Part shown: piece after piece, positions 21,818-34,600 of the stretch | Layout: every line of letters begins with the position of its first letter | How positions within the stretch are numbered: the stretch's first letter is position 1 | DNA from: Scedosporium boydii | Taxonomy: Eukaryota > Ascomycota > Sordariomycetes > Microascales > Microascaceae | Assembly: GCA_002221725.1 (NCBI GenBank) | Contig: NJFT01000051.1 | Coordinates: forward strand, 62,001-126,000 | Length of the DNA stretch: 64,000 bases | Direction of reading: 5' to 3' | Program-made: the position numbers and the translations under genes | Notes under the pieces: model-generated | Told to the model about the DNA's origin: nothing | The model's input: the letters and a program-made list of their open reading frames with translations, nothing else | Database searches by the model: none

Positions 21818-22368
21818 ACGTTGAAAAGACTAGTGTTCGGCCTGAAATGTGACAGCATAAACGATGTAAACAGGTCAAGCATGAGTACCCTAAAAATCTC
21901 GCCTTCTATTGCTATTGATACCCAACCTATGCCAAACCCTTTCGTTTATGATGCTAGAAAACTAAGTACGACATTGATGACTGCTCAGCAAAACCTCAAT
22001 CTCACTGTGAGCCCTAGAAAATACACCCACGAACTGCCCCTATGATTTTGTGCCCCGTGCCAGGTACGCAGATCAGTGACACAACATCGTCTGTACTCCA
22101 TAGCAACGAGGAAAATGGCTTCTGCCAATTTCCACCAAGGTGCCAGACTAGGAGAGAATGAGGACCCCCGAATAGGGGACTCCCTTTACACGACCATAGA
22201 GGCGAAGAAAACTTCCCTCTCGGCAGCAAGGCTTGCCAGCGCGGTGGAATACGTCAATCGGACGCTTTGGATATAAATGCAACTTAGCGACGGTAAGACA
22301 GCGCTCCTTTGGTTGCCGCCCAGGTATAAAAGAATTGATCAGTCCGTTTGCTAAGTCTCCACCCCGGC
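21818..22368. other. Convergent spacer, RRP40 / zinc-finger gene
   Basis: Tail-to-tail spacer with no supported gene; it should hold both 3' UTRs. Confidence 0.55.
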
Positions 22369-24277
22369 TCAGGTACCGGCCATCACCACGTCAACAAATT
22401 CGAATTCCTGGTCCGGGAGCGGGTTCTGCCTATGTATGTTCACCATGTGCCTCCGTAGATTATCCTTTCGAGGGAAGGATTTGCCGCCTTGCCGTGAATA
22501 AGAGCAGGTTGGCTCAGGGCAATGGTAGCGTCTCGTCTGCTCATGCTTATCATTGATATGGCGGTCGAGATGGGTCTTCGTGCCGAATCTCTTGCCACAT
22601 CCAGGTCTTTCGCAGACGTGTGGTCGGTCGTGGTACCTCTTGTGGTGACTATAAGGCGGGTTAGCGGGATGGGCAGGGCGGGGAGAGTCATGTTTCCGCA
22701 ACATACTTCAACTTATGAGGCTGGTCAAACTTCTGGCCACATTTATCGCAAACTAGAATTTGTGGGCTCTGTGGTGAAAGCGGAATTCGAGGATTAGGTG
22801 AAGAGCTTTGTTTTATCTCAGGGGTCGTCATGGGCTTTGGTGACGGGCTTGTGTCAGTTATTCGGGTGTCAGGTGTGTTTAATGTTGACGCCCCCGAAGG
22901 AGACGGCGCCGGGAATGGGGTGGAATATGTCGAGTGATCCGTGTAGTAGGGGTTTTCGGAGCTGGCGTGTCTTTGGTGAGTATATTGATGGACCTGACCA
23001 TCAACTGGCCGCATATAGTCTGGCGCCGTTGTTGGAACATCGGGTTCGGTCTTGATAGTTACGTCAGGTATCCCGTTTGCCACAGTAAACTGAGGCTCAG
23101 GATCCTGATTTACCCCAACCGTGTAGCTTGTGTAGTCTTGGCTATGGGAGACATCTTCCAAAATCGGACCGGGTTCTGGTGTCGATTCACTAGATGAGGG
23201 AGATGGGGTGCTGATGCCGAGTGGAGCTCCATCGGGTGTGATCGACGCCTCGACAGGAGGAATAGGATCGGCAGAATAAACATGGCTATGAGAGGGCGCC
23301 GACGTCAGGTTCATGAGCTCAGCGTTCGTCAGCCACGACTGTTCTACCGCCGTCATCGCTCCCATGACTTGCATGGGATTCACTGTGCCCGGAGGGGCGT
23401 GTCCGGGAAGTGCAAGCGGAGGTGAAGCAGGTGCCGGGAATTCAATACGGCTAAGATCAACCGCACGGGATGCTCGCTCCTCGGGGGAGCGAGACAGCTC
23501 ATTTGGCGGTGGCTCCAGCTCCGTCGGTGACTCGGATAAAGCATGAGCTGCAATCGTAGAATCAGGGAAAGGAGAGGGGGGTCCAACAACCGTTGAAGGA
23601 GAACTGCTACTGCCCCGAGGGCCAGTGACTTTTCTAAACAATGACCCGAGCAACGTACTCGCGCTCATCCGTGTTGGTGACCGTCCTCCCAGGGACGGAT
23701 GAGAAATTTGAGAATCCCAGGTGGGAGAAGAGGTAAGGCCAAAGGCCTCGGACGGAATGTCGGTGTTATAGTAGCTTCCACTATATCCTCTGCTCTCGCA
23801 CGAAGCAACCATTCGCGCCATTTCGACATCTATCGGTGATGGCATCGGACCAGTCGACGATGGAGATTCGGCTGGCATACCACCGGGAACTGACGTCGCA
23901 GCTGGTGGCATAGGAGCTCTCGCAGTCGAGGCATCGGTGCCGTCGGACGAGGCAAGAGTAAGGTCCTTGGTCGACCGACGACTAGTAAGTCTGTTATCCA
24001 TCCGCTGCACGTAGGAGTCCGTCGACATTCGACGGTCAGCTGGCGCGGCCGGGGCTTCAACCATCGCCGGTGCAGCAAAGGTCGCAGGACCTTCGCCGGG
24101 GAGTTCATCTGGGCCTGCATGTCGTCTACGTCGTCGATTCCTAAATCGAGCAATGACCGGCCAGAGACATAGTAATATAAGAAGAGAGCCTAGGATTGTG
24201 CCGACTGATACACCAGCTTTTGCACCAGCGGACAAGCCCCTAGGCTCGAGGGGTGAACGGGGGATGATTGGGGCCAT
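22369..24277 (-). CDS. Single-pass membrane protein with three C-terminal C2H2 zinc fingers
   Basis: Exons are 24277-22707 and 22648-22369. The 58-nt intron (GTATGT..TATAG, phase 2) interrupts the first zinc finger, so both halves clearly belong to one gene; the product is 616 residues. Residues about 22-44 form one hydrophobic segment (VSVGTILGSLLILLCLWPVI) followed at once by a basic stop-transfer cluster (RFRNRRRRRH), with a GLSAGAKAG run before it as in Mid2-like fungal surface proteins. Residues 50-500 are Ser/Pro/Thr-rich and disordered. The C-terminal 110 residues hold three fingers: CDKCGQKF..HHKRYH, CERPGCGKRFGTKTHLDRHI..H and CPEPTC..RKDNLRRHMVNIH. A membrane-tethered transcription factor released by proteolysis is the natural reading, but this is inference. 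I know of no named family with this architecture. Confidence 0.83.
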
Positions 24278-26663
24278 CGCGGATGGTTATCGTCGAGGTC
24301 GGGTTATGGAGAGGAGGTAATGGCGTTCACGAGAAGTCTTCCGAAGGGAGACTCGAATTGAGACTCGCACTCGCAGCCGAGCCGTGATGGTTCAAGGGCG
24401 AGGCTGAACGTGGAGCCGCCCTCAGTAGCGTGGCACAGCTCCGTCCCCAAAGGGACTTATGCGAGGGAAACCGTGGAGAGCAGGATAGGGCGATGGCGCT
24501 GGACTAGGGCCTAATCGATGAGAGAGTCGGTGGGTAGGGTCCTCAAAACAATAGTGACAATTCTACTTGAATTGCCGAATTGTCGTCATTGTTGCAAGCG
24601 GCAACGACGAGATGGAGAGGGCATCATTGCAAAAAAGTCTCGTCGGTTGGTGAAGGTTCGTTAAGTTGGCGGTCGTGGGTGAGGCGGAGTCAGCCGCCTT
24701 CAGCAGATCAATGCATCCAAGGTTGTTCAGGGTGCTTTAATTAGTGAGCCAGGACTAAACCCTTTCAGCCTCAGTGGTCTTGGAACGGACAGCACAAGAC
24801 TCAGGCGGCGTGTGGAGAGTGCAAGCCACGGTGTGAGTCCGTCAGGTCTTGCTATTCCTGACATCAGTTGTCCAGAGGAGGAAGTACGGATTTGGGTGTG
24901 GCGGGTGAAGCTGGGCGCGGGCGGCCTCCAACCCAACCTCGCGCCATGTGTTTGTTATATAATGACTTTTATTATCACCACAAATTATAGTATACTATAA
25001 GTATTATCTTAACATTTGGTTGATCTCTCGGTCAAGATAATTGCAGGGGTCTGAGAGCACAGACATGACCCCAATCTCCAACCCATCAATGTTTCACTTA
25101 AGACCTGCCACCGAGAAACAATTCTCGAAGTACGATTCCGGCATGAAGAACACGAAAGAGGTACTACATCATTGATCATTGATCGACGAGAACTACGTAA
25201 GTGCTACCATCGGCGGCGGTACCTTCTCCATGCTCATCACTCGGCTAGTTTCTTGGTCGAATTTCTGTCCTCGCCTCAGGATGGCCTTGATACTAGATTC
25301 TTGTGCGTTTTCTAGAATTATTCGAGATTATAATAAAGCGATGTACCCATTCTAGTTTTCAACGCGGGAGAAGGTACCTTAACGTAGCTCCCGTCCGCAA
25401 AATGGAAATCGTGGACCAAATCATCGGCTGGATCCCTTGTGATGATCTCGATCTCAACCTTGACGATGCGAATTACCCTGCAAATATGCCGCCATAGAAA
25501 AAAGAAAGAGCTCAAACTGATCTACAAATCCCCCTGTTGCTTGGACACCGACTTCCTGTCAGGTTGCTGCCCTGAAAAGCATGACCCGACTCTTCTCTTC
25601 ACCACGGAAATGTCAGCAGGATACTACCAAATCAGACAAGTCCGTCTCTAATCTATTGATGTTTCGGACAACAGACCAGTGATCTCGAAGTCCCGGGAGA
25701 CCTTGCAGTGGGTGAGAGTGGTCCAAGGATACAGATCTCCCCGAGGACCAGTGGCCATTTCTCCATCTCAGACAAAGTATGCTGGCAGCCGTCTAATGTG
25801 ATCTAGATGCCGTGTCTCCCTCTCTCTCTCTCTCTCTCTCTATCCGAAGCCCATCGAAATGAGAGCAATTCCCATATATATATGGCCCAGGACTTGCTGA
25901 TCTCGCTCTTCGAGTTACTACTGGGCGAGTGGCTATTTACGCCTTTTACTTTCCATCCCATCACAGACTTTTAGGTAACATGTAACTATTCGAAGTCCAT
26001 CTGCGAGGACAAACAGTCGAGTGCTGCTTTGAGGCTCTTTTTATCAGCATTCAGTCAAAACTTCAATGTTCAATTTTGGAAGATTTGCCGCCGCTCTCTT
26101 TGGCTCTTTCATCCGGATGTTAGGGAGGCAGGAGCGATGGGAATTGTAAAGAGGCAGGCAACTTCTAATCAGGGCAACCCCCAAGCTCCTTCCCTCATCG
26201 ATCCATCAATGATTCTTCTCCCATTCACTTCAACTGGATCAATCAACTGGATTAATTGAAGCACCTTGACAATAGCTAAGGGTAGTCTTCTGAATAGAGG
26301 ACTTTTTTCCCCTCTGAAAGAAAAGAAAGGGTCTGATCCAGCTCACTTCTTACCTCCCTCCTCTCCTCCTCCACTCCTCCACTCCCTGGTTCACACCACC
26401 CACTTCAAGTTCAACTTCACTTCACTCGACAGCACGTTAAACATCGCTTACCTCCAGTGATTATTTTCTGGCACCGACCAAGCTTCTGCTCCCAGGCACT
26501 ATTTATTCTCTTCCATCCCTCAGAGATCTGAAAAACTCCAACCTTCTCCCATCCTCATTTTCTCACCCAGTCTTCCGTCAACCTCCCCTGATCAAGAGAT
26601 AGCATCACCAACAACACCAAGAGCAGCTCTAGATCAATCCCTTTTATCATCTACCACCTACTA
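24278..26663. other. Divergent spacer, zinc-finger gene / helicase gene
   Basis: This spacer contains several short open frames but none with domain-like content. Visible structure includes a bulged inverted repeat with arms GGGGTC/GACCCC at 25046-25072, a (TC)10 microsatellite at 25821-25840 and a TATATATA run near 25874-25883. A C/T-rich + strand stretch at 26330-26460 suits the helicase promoter and leader. Confidence 0.5.
25821..25840. repeat. (TC)10 microsatellite
   Basis: Twenty bases of perfect TC dinucleotide repeat in the spacer upstream of the helicase gene. Confidence 0.95.
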
Positions 26664-26978
26664 GTAAGTCTTAGATGTCTTTTGTCAATTGCCTCTCCTC
26701 TCCCCACTCCTATTGTTGCTAACTGTCATGTCCAGGCAAAGCTCCTTTATCGACAGTCAATTGATATCCATCCCCCTAGTTCCAAGTCCAAGCCCAGTAA
26801 GTTGCGTCTTTGCTTTCATTGACCCCTCCCAGGCCCAGACCATATTTCTGTCTGAGTCGACATACACATATATACACTATCTCTCCTGCCATATCCTCAT
26901 GGCACTCCCAAATGGGCAGCATACCGGTATATAGCCTAGTCACATACGATATTTGATGCTTACTAGTTATGCGTATAG
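26664..26978 (+). other. Candidate 5' UTR introns of the helicase gene
   Basis: A textbook fungal intron is visible at 26664-26735: donor GTAAGT, branch-like TGCTAACT and acceptor TCCAG, 72 nt. A short leader exon would follow (26736-26796), then a second donor GTAAGT at 26797 and a possible acceptor TATAG at 26974-26978, directly before the ATG at 26981. The leader exon has no ATG. The first intron is the stronger call; the second is inference. Confidence 0.5.
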
Positions 26979-26980
26979 GA

Positions 26981-29563
26981 ATGGCCAACACGGAATTACC
27001 AGAGACGATTCCAGATTCTGCAATGGAGCAGATGACCGCGACGATGGAGAAAGTGAGTATTACTCGATCCCAGTCTCAAGACCTGATGTCTCTCCTGCAA
27101 TCGAGACCTCACAGAATAGTGTAAATAGTGTGTCTAATTTCTTTCCAGCTCTCCTTCGTCAACGTCCACGAGGGCAAGCCCGTTCAGGAGCCCATCGACA
27201 CCTTCTCTGTTCAAGAGTTCCGGGTGCGCCATGGAGATGGTGCCACGATCGAGATGAGGAACGAGCTCGTCACGGTCAAGGGCTATAACGAGTCCCGGCG
27301 TCTGTTGGCTGCCTGGGTAGTTTGCCCTCTCGTGGTGTCGGGCCCGTTTCGCGCCGCGCGCGAGGAGTGGTTGGTCTTTGTCCGGCCGCCTAGTGGAGGA
27401 GACACCAGGTTCCCGAAGGTTGGGGACCGGTGTGCTCTTGCCATCGACGAGACGCTTGATCTTGGGGACAAGCGTGTTGGTTCTGGCTTTGTGCCGGCCG
27501 AGAGAGTCGACAATCCGATGGAAGGCATTGCACCGACTGCGTACTCGGGGTACGCAGCGTTCAAAGTCTTCCCAACGATTGGGGAGGGTTCGAACGCGAA
27601 AGCTCCGGAGGTCCTCAAGGCATGTTCCATTGCCGAGAGGCTCTCCAAGCTGACGCCGGAGTTCCTAAACGACCTCAACTCGGTGAAGGTGGTACTCCGA
27701 TTGGAGTTAAGCCTAACCAGCTACCTCGCCGAAATATCAGCCCTTCATCAGCTGACAGGGGACAAGCGGGAAGGCGCTGACCGAGGGCCGTCTCCGAGCA
27801 GTATTGAGGCTTTCAAGTGGATGCTAGATTTCACGAAAAGCCCTGAGACGGCGCTGGACCTCTTTTCCATCCTCCCGCACATGAAGCGCCCGGCGACTTC
27901 TAGCATCCCTACGAAGCTTGTTAAAATGTTTAACGCGCTGAACCCGGATGCCCGCGCTGCCTATGAAGGTCTTTCGAATATCCCTGCTAGGCTGCACATG
28001 GTGGCTGGTTGTCCCGGTGCGGGAAAAACACACTGGAATCTTCTCGTCGCTGCTATTGCCCTATCGCAGCCTTTCCGAGACACGATGGGCAGTGGAGATA
28101 CTCGCCGCCGACGGGCCAAGATCCTATACCTCATTGACGTCAACAAGCCGGTTGATGACTCGGCGGACCGGATGCACAATCTGTGCAGTGAGGTTGGGCT
28201 CAAAAGGACAATCATCAGAATGCATGGTTGGCCACACGAAATGCGCCAGAGTACCTTCATCAATGGTGACTCGGGCGATTCTCTCAAGATGGCCCTCGAT
28301 GAGGTTGATTCAGCCCAGACTCGCGGTCCTGACTTCAGTCGGCGGTTTGTCACAATGGCCCAAGTTTACAAGGAGGAGGGTGCGTTGCCTGGCGTGGATC
28401 CGAAAAAAGCGCCCACACTAGACGAGGCCGCATGGGATCACTTCTACAAGCATAAGAACGACAAGTACTCTGAGCTTGCCGTGTCTCTCGAAAAGCTTTT
28501 GGAGGAAGGTGTCCAGTCGCCGAGAGAGGCGCTATCTCTCCGGCGTTGTGTTTACAAACTGTACTCCGACGTGCTCAAGACGGCCGACTTCGTCGCAACC
28601 ACCCCTGTGGCGGCCTATGGAAACTTCCCCAAGATGTACCACCCCGACGTCGTCTTTCTGGACGAAGCCCCTCACGCGAGAGAGCTCACGAGCCTCATCC
28701 CCATCGCGTTCTTCTCTCCCAAGGCGTGGATCTACACAGGGGACTTCCGCCAGACTCGTCCTTTCGTCGCCGGTCTTGCGAACAACGCCCGCGAAGATAG
28801 CGAGCTGATCAGAAACCCGTTTTTCAAGCAGTTGACTATTAGCACCATGGAACGCGCCGATCGGGTGGGTGCGCTACGAAACCATCTCTACATTAATCAC
28901 CGCTCCTATGGTGGCCTTGAGGTCCTGCCCTCCGAGCTGTTCTATGCTGGCCGTATGCGCACAGGCATCCCTGCTGATGAACAGTACCCCAAATCCCTTC
29001 AACATCTCCGAGATTTCCTCGAAGGGTTCGCTGGTGATGCGCAGCAAGGTTAGGAGCCTCGCATGCTCGTTCACCTCATCGGATCCTATGAAAGTTCGCG
29101 CTCCAATAGCTTCTACAACGAGTTGCATCAGAACTGGGCAATGAAGCGGGTTAAGGAACTCCTCGCTGACACTGAATTCCGACGAGTTAACAAAGTCGAC
29201 GAGCCTGGTACAATCATGATAATCGCCCCCTACCGAACCGCCATCAACAACTACCGCTCGCTCGTTCGTGACTTGGGTGAATCGGCCAAGGGGAGAGTGG
29301 ACGTACGAACGGTCGACACGGCACAGGGCAATGAGGCGGACGTTGTCATTCTAGACCTCGTTCGTACAAAGACGCCCGGATTCATGGATGATCCACACAG
29401 GCTGAACGTCGCGATCACAAGGGCGCGCCAAGCGGAGATTATCCTAATGCATCCGCATATGACCAAGAGAAAGGTGGGGGCAGAGCTGGAAAACACCAAG
29501 TATCTGCTAAAGATGTGGGAGGAATGCGATCGTCGGGGTCGTCTCATACGCATCAAGCCCTGA
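26981..29563 (+). pseudogene. UPF1-like SF1 helicase gene interrupted by an in-frame TAG
   Basis: Exon 1 is 26981-27052 (24 codons, beginning MANTELPETIPDSAMEQM); a GTGAGT..TTCCAG intron leads to exon 2 from 27149. The frame encodes a superfamily 1 helicase of the fungal UPF1-like (AAA_11/AAA_12) type. Motif I is GCPGAGKTH (residues about 311-319), motif II is VVFLDEAPH (about 526-534) and motif III is YTGDFRQTRP. A TAG at 29051-29053 ends the first part after 658 residues. The same frame then continues for 169 codons and contains motif V (VDTAQGNEADVVILDL) and motif VI (LNVAITRARQ). If translation stops at TAG, motifs V and VI are lost and helicase activity is unlikely. No acceptable splice pair removes the stop. 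It could be a recent nonsense mutation, a sequencing error or readthrough. The N-terminal 290 residues are not recognised. Confidence 0.8.
29051..29053 (+). other. In-frame TAG inside helicase frame
   Basis: The stop falls between the segment GFAGDAQQG and EPRMLVHLIGSYE with no change of frame. The flanking sequence (GGT TAG GAG CCT) does not resemble the known CARYYA readthrough context. Confidence 0.9.
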
Positions 29564-30731
29564 AGAGTCGATGGATGGCGGGGTGTGAAAACAGGAGACC
29601 TCTGGATGATGGTTTACTTGGACGTTTCTGATTCCCCTCATCAATTTTAATCTCGCTCTGAACTCCAATGGCCTCAGATCCCCGAAGCAGTCCTGGTGAC
29701 GGCGCCGAGGAGGAGTGGGTGACGTCTGGCGTCCGATTTGCTGGAAGAGTTGAGTGATAAGAGTACTGGCTTCCTGAGAGTCAAGGATAAAAAATACATC
29801 AACAACGGGCAAGCAAACCATCCTCACGATTTACTCCATCAGAGGTGGCAAAATGTCACCACGTTTACGAACAGATCGTCCGGCTTCTTGGAGAGAGAAG
29901 ATTGCAAGGGCCGAAGGGAGAGGGGAGACGATTAGTTGATAGGTAGCTTCGTTCTTGTTCTATGGACCTGGTTGAAAGGGGACGGAAGACGAAGAGTTGA
30001 TTAGATGGTTTCATTCTTGTTCTATGGACCTCATCTTGGCTTGATTGTACGGCATGCCTCTACGGAGTACAGATTGTTCCTCCACAAAGAAGGGCTTGCC
30101 AATGGATGGTAGATTAGTAGCCCAATGATGATGAGAGAATAGAATGGAATCATGAGGTTTGAACGCATCCCCGGACTGAGTCTCGTTAGTGTCTGTAGGT
30201 CAGGTCTTGGCTGTTCTTGGCCCTGGGGAATGACATGTCACCGTCGTAGTCTAGGTGGTCGAACTGTCATTCCAGGCAATCTCAATCCCCTCACCCTGAA
30301 GTCTGGCGATACGTGGATAGAATGCAGTGTACGGAGTTAGGACTTGTAGCGTAGTGCCGCTCCCTTTCCGCCGGGACCCTGAGACGGTCCGCAGGAGTGA
30401 GCCTGCATCCTCGAGAGTGCGACGGAAATTATCAAGACTCCGGCGAAGAGATGGAGACAACCTCGGTGAGGCTTGAATTTCTGCGGATTTAGAGCGCCCT
30501 TGTCTCTTCTATTTCCTTTCCACACCCTCCTGTTTTAAATTCCTGCGGAATTTCGTCGAGGGAATCTTTGCGAAACTGGGAATGGACCGATGTAAGTAGG
30601 ACGGGACTACGGGCTAGTCGAAAGCCAGCTTGGTGTTTTGCCGCGGTGACACGGCATCGGTAGTTTTCTTTTTATTCCCGCACGAGCACTTTCCTGGGGC
30701 AGGAAGGGGGTGAGTTGGTTATCTGCAGACT

Positions 30732-30762
30732 TGCTGCTGGTGCTGCTGGTGCTGCTGCTGCT
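30732..30762. repeat. CTG-rich trinucleotide repeat
   Basis: An imperfect run of TGCTGCTGG-type units ending in four CTG/GCT triplets, in non-coding sequence. Confidence 0.85.
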
Positions 30763-31590
30763 ACATACATCACACACAAGGGTAGCTTCGATTTGATGTT
30801 CACGACTACACTAGTTCGACTTTAATTCTCGTCGTACGATTTCATCTGGGGTATGTCCTACGGTCAGCTTAGTTGCATCCTTGTATCTTGTTTCGGAGAA
30901 AGGGACTCGGATTTTGAGCGAGAAGGGGGGTGTGTGCGTTCTTTTTCAGAGAGAACCGGGGGGGGATTGGGGGCAGGAGGTGACTCTTTGGGTTGGATTT
31001 TTGATGATGGTCGCAGATCGCGGGAAGATAAACGGCGGAAGAGGGAAATAGAGAAGACCGAGATTTCTGTGTGGATATTTTCCTTGTAAGTGGTAGAACG
31101 GGTTCGAGAACACCGAAAAAATGGTGAAAAAACTCGGCCGGGAAGTGCGGGCTTCCCGAATCCCGACCTTTGGGCAGGGCAATCTCCGTGCACCGTTCAA
31201 ACTTGAAATTTGTGGCGCCCATGTTGTAGTATTCGCAGAAGCCCCAGTTTATTCTTCGCACCGAGTGGTAACAAGGCAATGAGCTATCAAGGTACGGACT
31301 ACACTACTCAGTACTGACGTTCTTTTCAAGGGTCCAGGTCCACGGGGGCTAATAAATGTGAGTTTCCTTCTGCCGGGGAACCAATCAGTAGAGACTCCGA
31401 GATGGAGTCGGGACGGGATTGGGAGGGACGAAGAAAAGGTGGAAAAGTGGAAAACATTCGGCGGCTTCGAAGATGTTCCATTGACGTCAACGGGTAGCTT
31501 TTTTCAACGAAAGAACCTTTTTTTTTTTTTTTAATTCCTCGTCCTCGTCCTCACGTTGCCCTACCGTTAGCGGGTCTCGGTATAGATACA

Positions 31591-31623
31591 GGTATGTATG
31601 GGTATGGGTATGGGTTATGGGTA
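31591..31623. repeat. GGTATG-type short tandem repeat
   Basis: An imperfect hexamer run (GGTATG, TATG, GGTATG, GGTATG, GGTTATGG) in the long convergent spacer. Confidence 0.75.
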
Positions 31624-34600
31624 GTCGGCAAAGAATAAGAATTGATGCCAAGGGTTAAACCACCGAACAGGGGTGGACTTCGGATTCGAAGAGGATTCCT
31701 AAGAAAAAATAACGAATAGGAATAACTGCGAGTATGGAGCAATATGGTAAGTATCGTACATATGGAAATAGTCCACGGACACATCAATTGATCGTCCGAA
31801 GCGCAGCGGCGTTGGAAGTGCGAAGTATTTGCGTACTCCGTACCATCGGTGAATGTAAACCCCGATGTCCGCCACTGAATCTTATGACCGTGGCTGCATC
31901 TTATCTCCGTGTCTCTGTCTTTTGTCTCCGTCCTCAACATTCTTCGTACTGATACAAGTACCATCATCGTGTGCCGTATCCGAGTGGTATCCGAGTGCGA
32001 GGGGGGGTGGATGGAAAAAAAAAAAAGAAAAGAAAAGAAAACAAGGCTTCTATCAATCTTCCAGCATTCCCTGCGAGCATATTTTGCTCTTTAGTTTTTT
32101 TTGACTATTTTATGCCAGTGTGGCATCAGGATCGCAACTTAAAGTGCGAATCGGGATAGATTAGTATACATCAATAACACTGAACAGGCCAACCAGCCAT
32201 CAACATCATCGTGGCGGGGGAGAGAGCATTTGACCTTTCCCAAATCTGCAAAAAGGAGCGCCAACACGTTGCAGTCAGCCCAAAGAAACGAAGCCACCGT
32301 CAACGTACTCATGTCCTGAGGGCAAGTACGAAGTAAGACGCATCAAAATACCTGTACCCTTGCACGAGGGGGAGCTTGTTTAAACTTGGCGCGAGGGCAG
32401 ATTAATGTTGCCGTTTCCCTTTCCACCGGGTCAACCACGAACAAAGTTTACGCAAACCTTGTGCCTCGAAACGACGCCAGGAGTGGGCTATGTCGCCATT
32501 TTGCGAATGCGAAACAAGAGAAAACGAGAAAAACATAGATGAGACGACGATTTGAGAAATCAAATACGTCGAATGCGAAAAGAGCGGGGGAGGCGTAGGG
32601 GGCACAGAACAATTGAAAAGGGCAGAATCCACAGCATCCCATCACCAAGCTTTTTAGGCAACCGAATTCTCGTGCCGCTGGTTGGAACGGGGGTCGAAAT
32701 ATTAAGCTTGGCTCAGCTGATGCTGGGCGGACAGGGGATTTAACAGCCTGACTGGTGTTTAGGTGTACGCACTTTGGCGCTTTGGGAATGCGAGAAATAC
32801 GCGTATCTTGTTTGATGCGAGCCAAGATGTGTAAAGAGGGCACAGGGTCACTTCCGCCAAAGAACGTTGCAAGGAAGAAGAAGTACGAAGTACTTGTACA
32901 CATTTGATCAATTAGTTGAGATTTGAATGTCAAGATGGTTTATCAAAATCGAACAGCGAGAAACAACAATAGACACTTCATGAAGCTAGAAAAAGGAGAG
33001 CGAAATAAAAACGAGAGGAAAAAAATCGAATCAAACCTCCATTCACATGCGAAAGCCCTAAACAAAATTTCTTCCAGAAACCCCTTCCTTTTTTTTCTTC
33101 TCCTTGGCTTTTTTTTCTCGGCTTCTCAAACAAAAGACCTTGACGGACACGGAGTCTTCATAAGGCCGAGGAAATGCCCCGCCTGGCACCGAAGCGGGGA
33201 CGGAGAAGCCCCATCTGCGAGCGCGCAGGGGAGCGGTCCACCAGAGCGCCAGAGCAGGGGAGTAGGGGAGCAGGGATCAATGGATTGAACATAATGCCTG
33301 TGCTATCCACCGCCTTATCAGGGGGCGAGGGAGAATGAGAAGGGGGGGGGCGTGTCTTTAGCTTCGGCCGATGCAGTTCTTCACCACAAGCACTAGGGTA
33401 GGTATGCGTGAAGGTAGGTAGAGAGCTGTTTGAGCCTATGACGAGGAAATATCAAGTATCAACAGATTGATGCCATCTGCCTCAATTGTGATGTCCAACA
33501 ACCTACCTTAGTATTAATCCCGATGCTACCTATGCTACCTATTGACCCCCCCCTTTGTGTTCTCGTGGTCCGTTCAACGTAGCTCTTCTTGCCATCGTTT
33601 CAATTGACACGTACTACATACTTGCGGACCCTATATTTCGTCACAGCCTCCTCCTTTCGAGGGGAGGAGAGGGGTCCGCAAATTGGCGGCAGGGCCTGCC
33701 AAGATCGCATTCGGGAAGGTAGCCGTCTAATAGTTTATTTGGCCATTACCTGACGTCGTCACCAGGTGGCTTGGTTCTTGGTGCAATCCATCAAGTCAAA
33801 TCCAACATCGTCAAAGGCCTCCGAGTGTCATATCATACGAAGTACGAAGCTTGTTCGTCCTCCTGAAAAAAACGGCAACCTAGTCCTCAAATCACCGAGG
33901 ATCCTGTTAGCTGGAAGCTGCAGGGAGATCCAAGCTCCATCTTCATCTCCACCATCTAGCCATCTGCCTCAACCACAGCCGCGGCTCATTCCACCATCTT
34001 CGTGTTAACTGGGCCAGCCCAGGGCCGCTTCCCATCAGGGGCTATTCTGTAGTGTTAGTTAAAAGAAACGAACCAAGAAAAGAACAAACAATAACCGAAA
34101 AAAATGCCTCTGTCCCTGACCAGCTCCACACCTCCGCGGACTCGGCATCGAATAGCTTTCTCCGCCCATCTTTCATGTAGTGACACTTACTGAGGTAGCG
34201 TCTGTAGCGTACTATATGTACGCAAAAAATGGTCCCGTGTGCGCATGCATTGACCTATCCCAGCCCAACACTACTCGGAAAAAACGTACGGCTTCGAATT
34301 GTAACACCGCCAAAAATGCGACATCGCTCGTCGCTTTCTTCAACGCCTTTGGCTGCTGCTAAGTTAGCTCCCGTTTCGACCCATCTTTTTTCCTTACTCC
34401 CTGTCTCCATGGAACGGAGATATCTAGGAGATTGAGCAAGGGGGAAATGGGAAACAAGACAAAAAAGAACTCAATACCCCCGTTGATCACATCACGGAAA
34501 TGTCTCGGCGTGCAGATTTCAAGGTTCGCTGTCCTGTAGTCTGTCGCAGTGTAAATCGATCTAAGTGGGGACTCCCGATAAGACCTCATAGTTGCAACTG

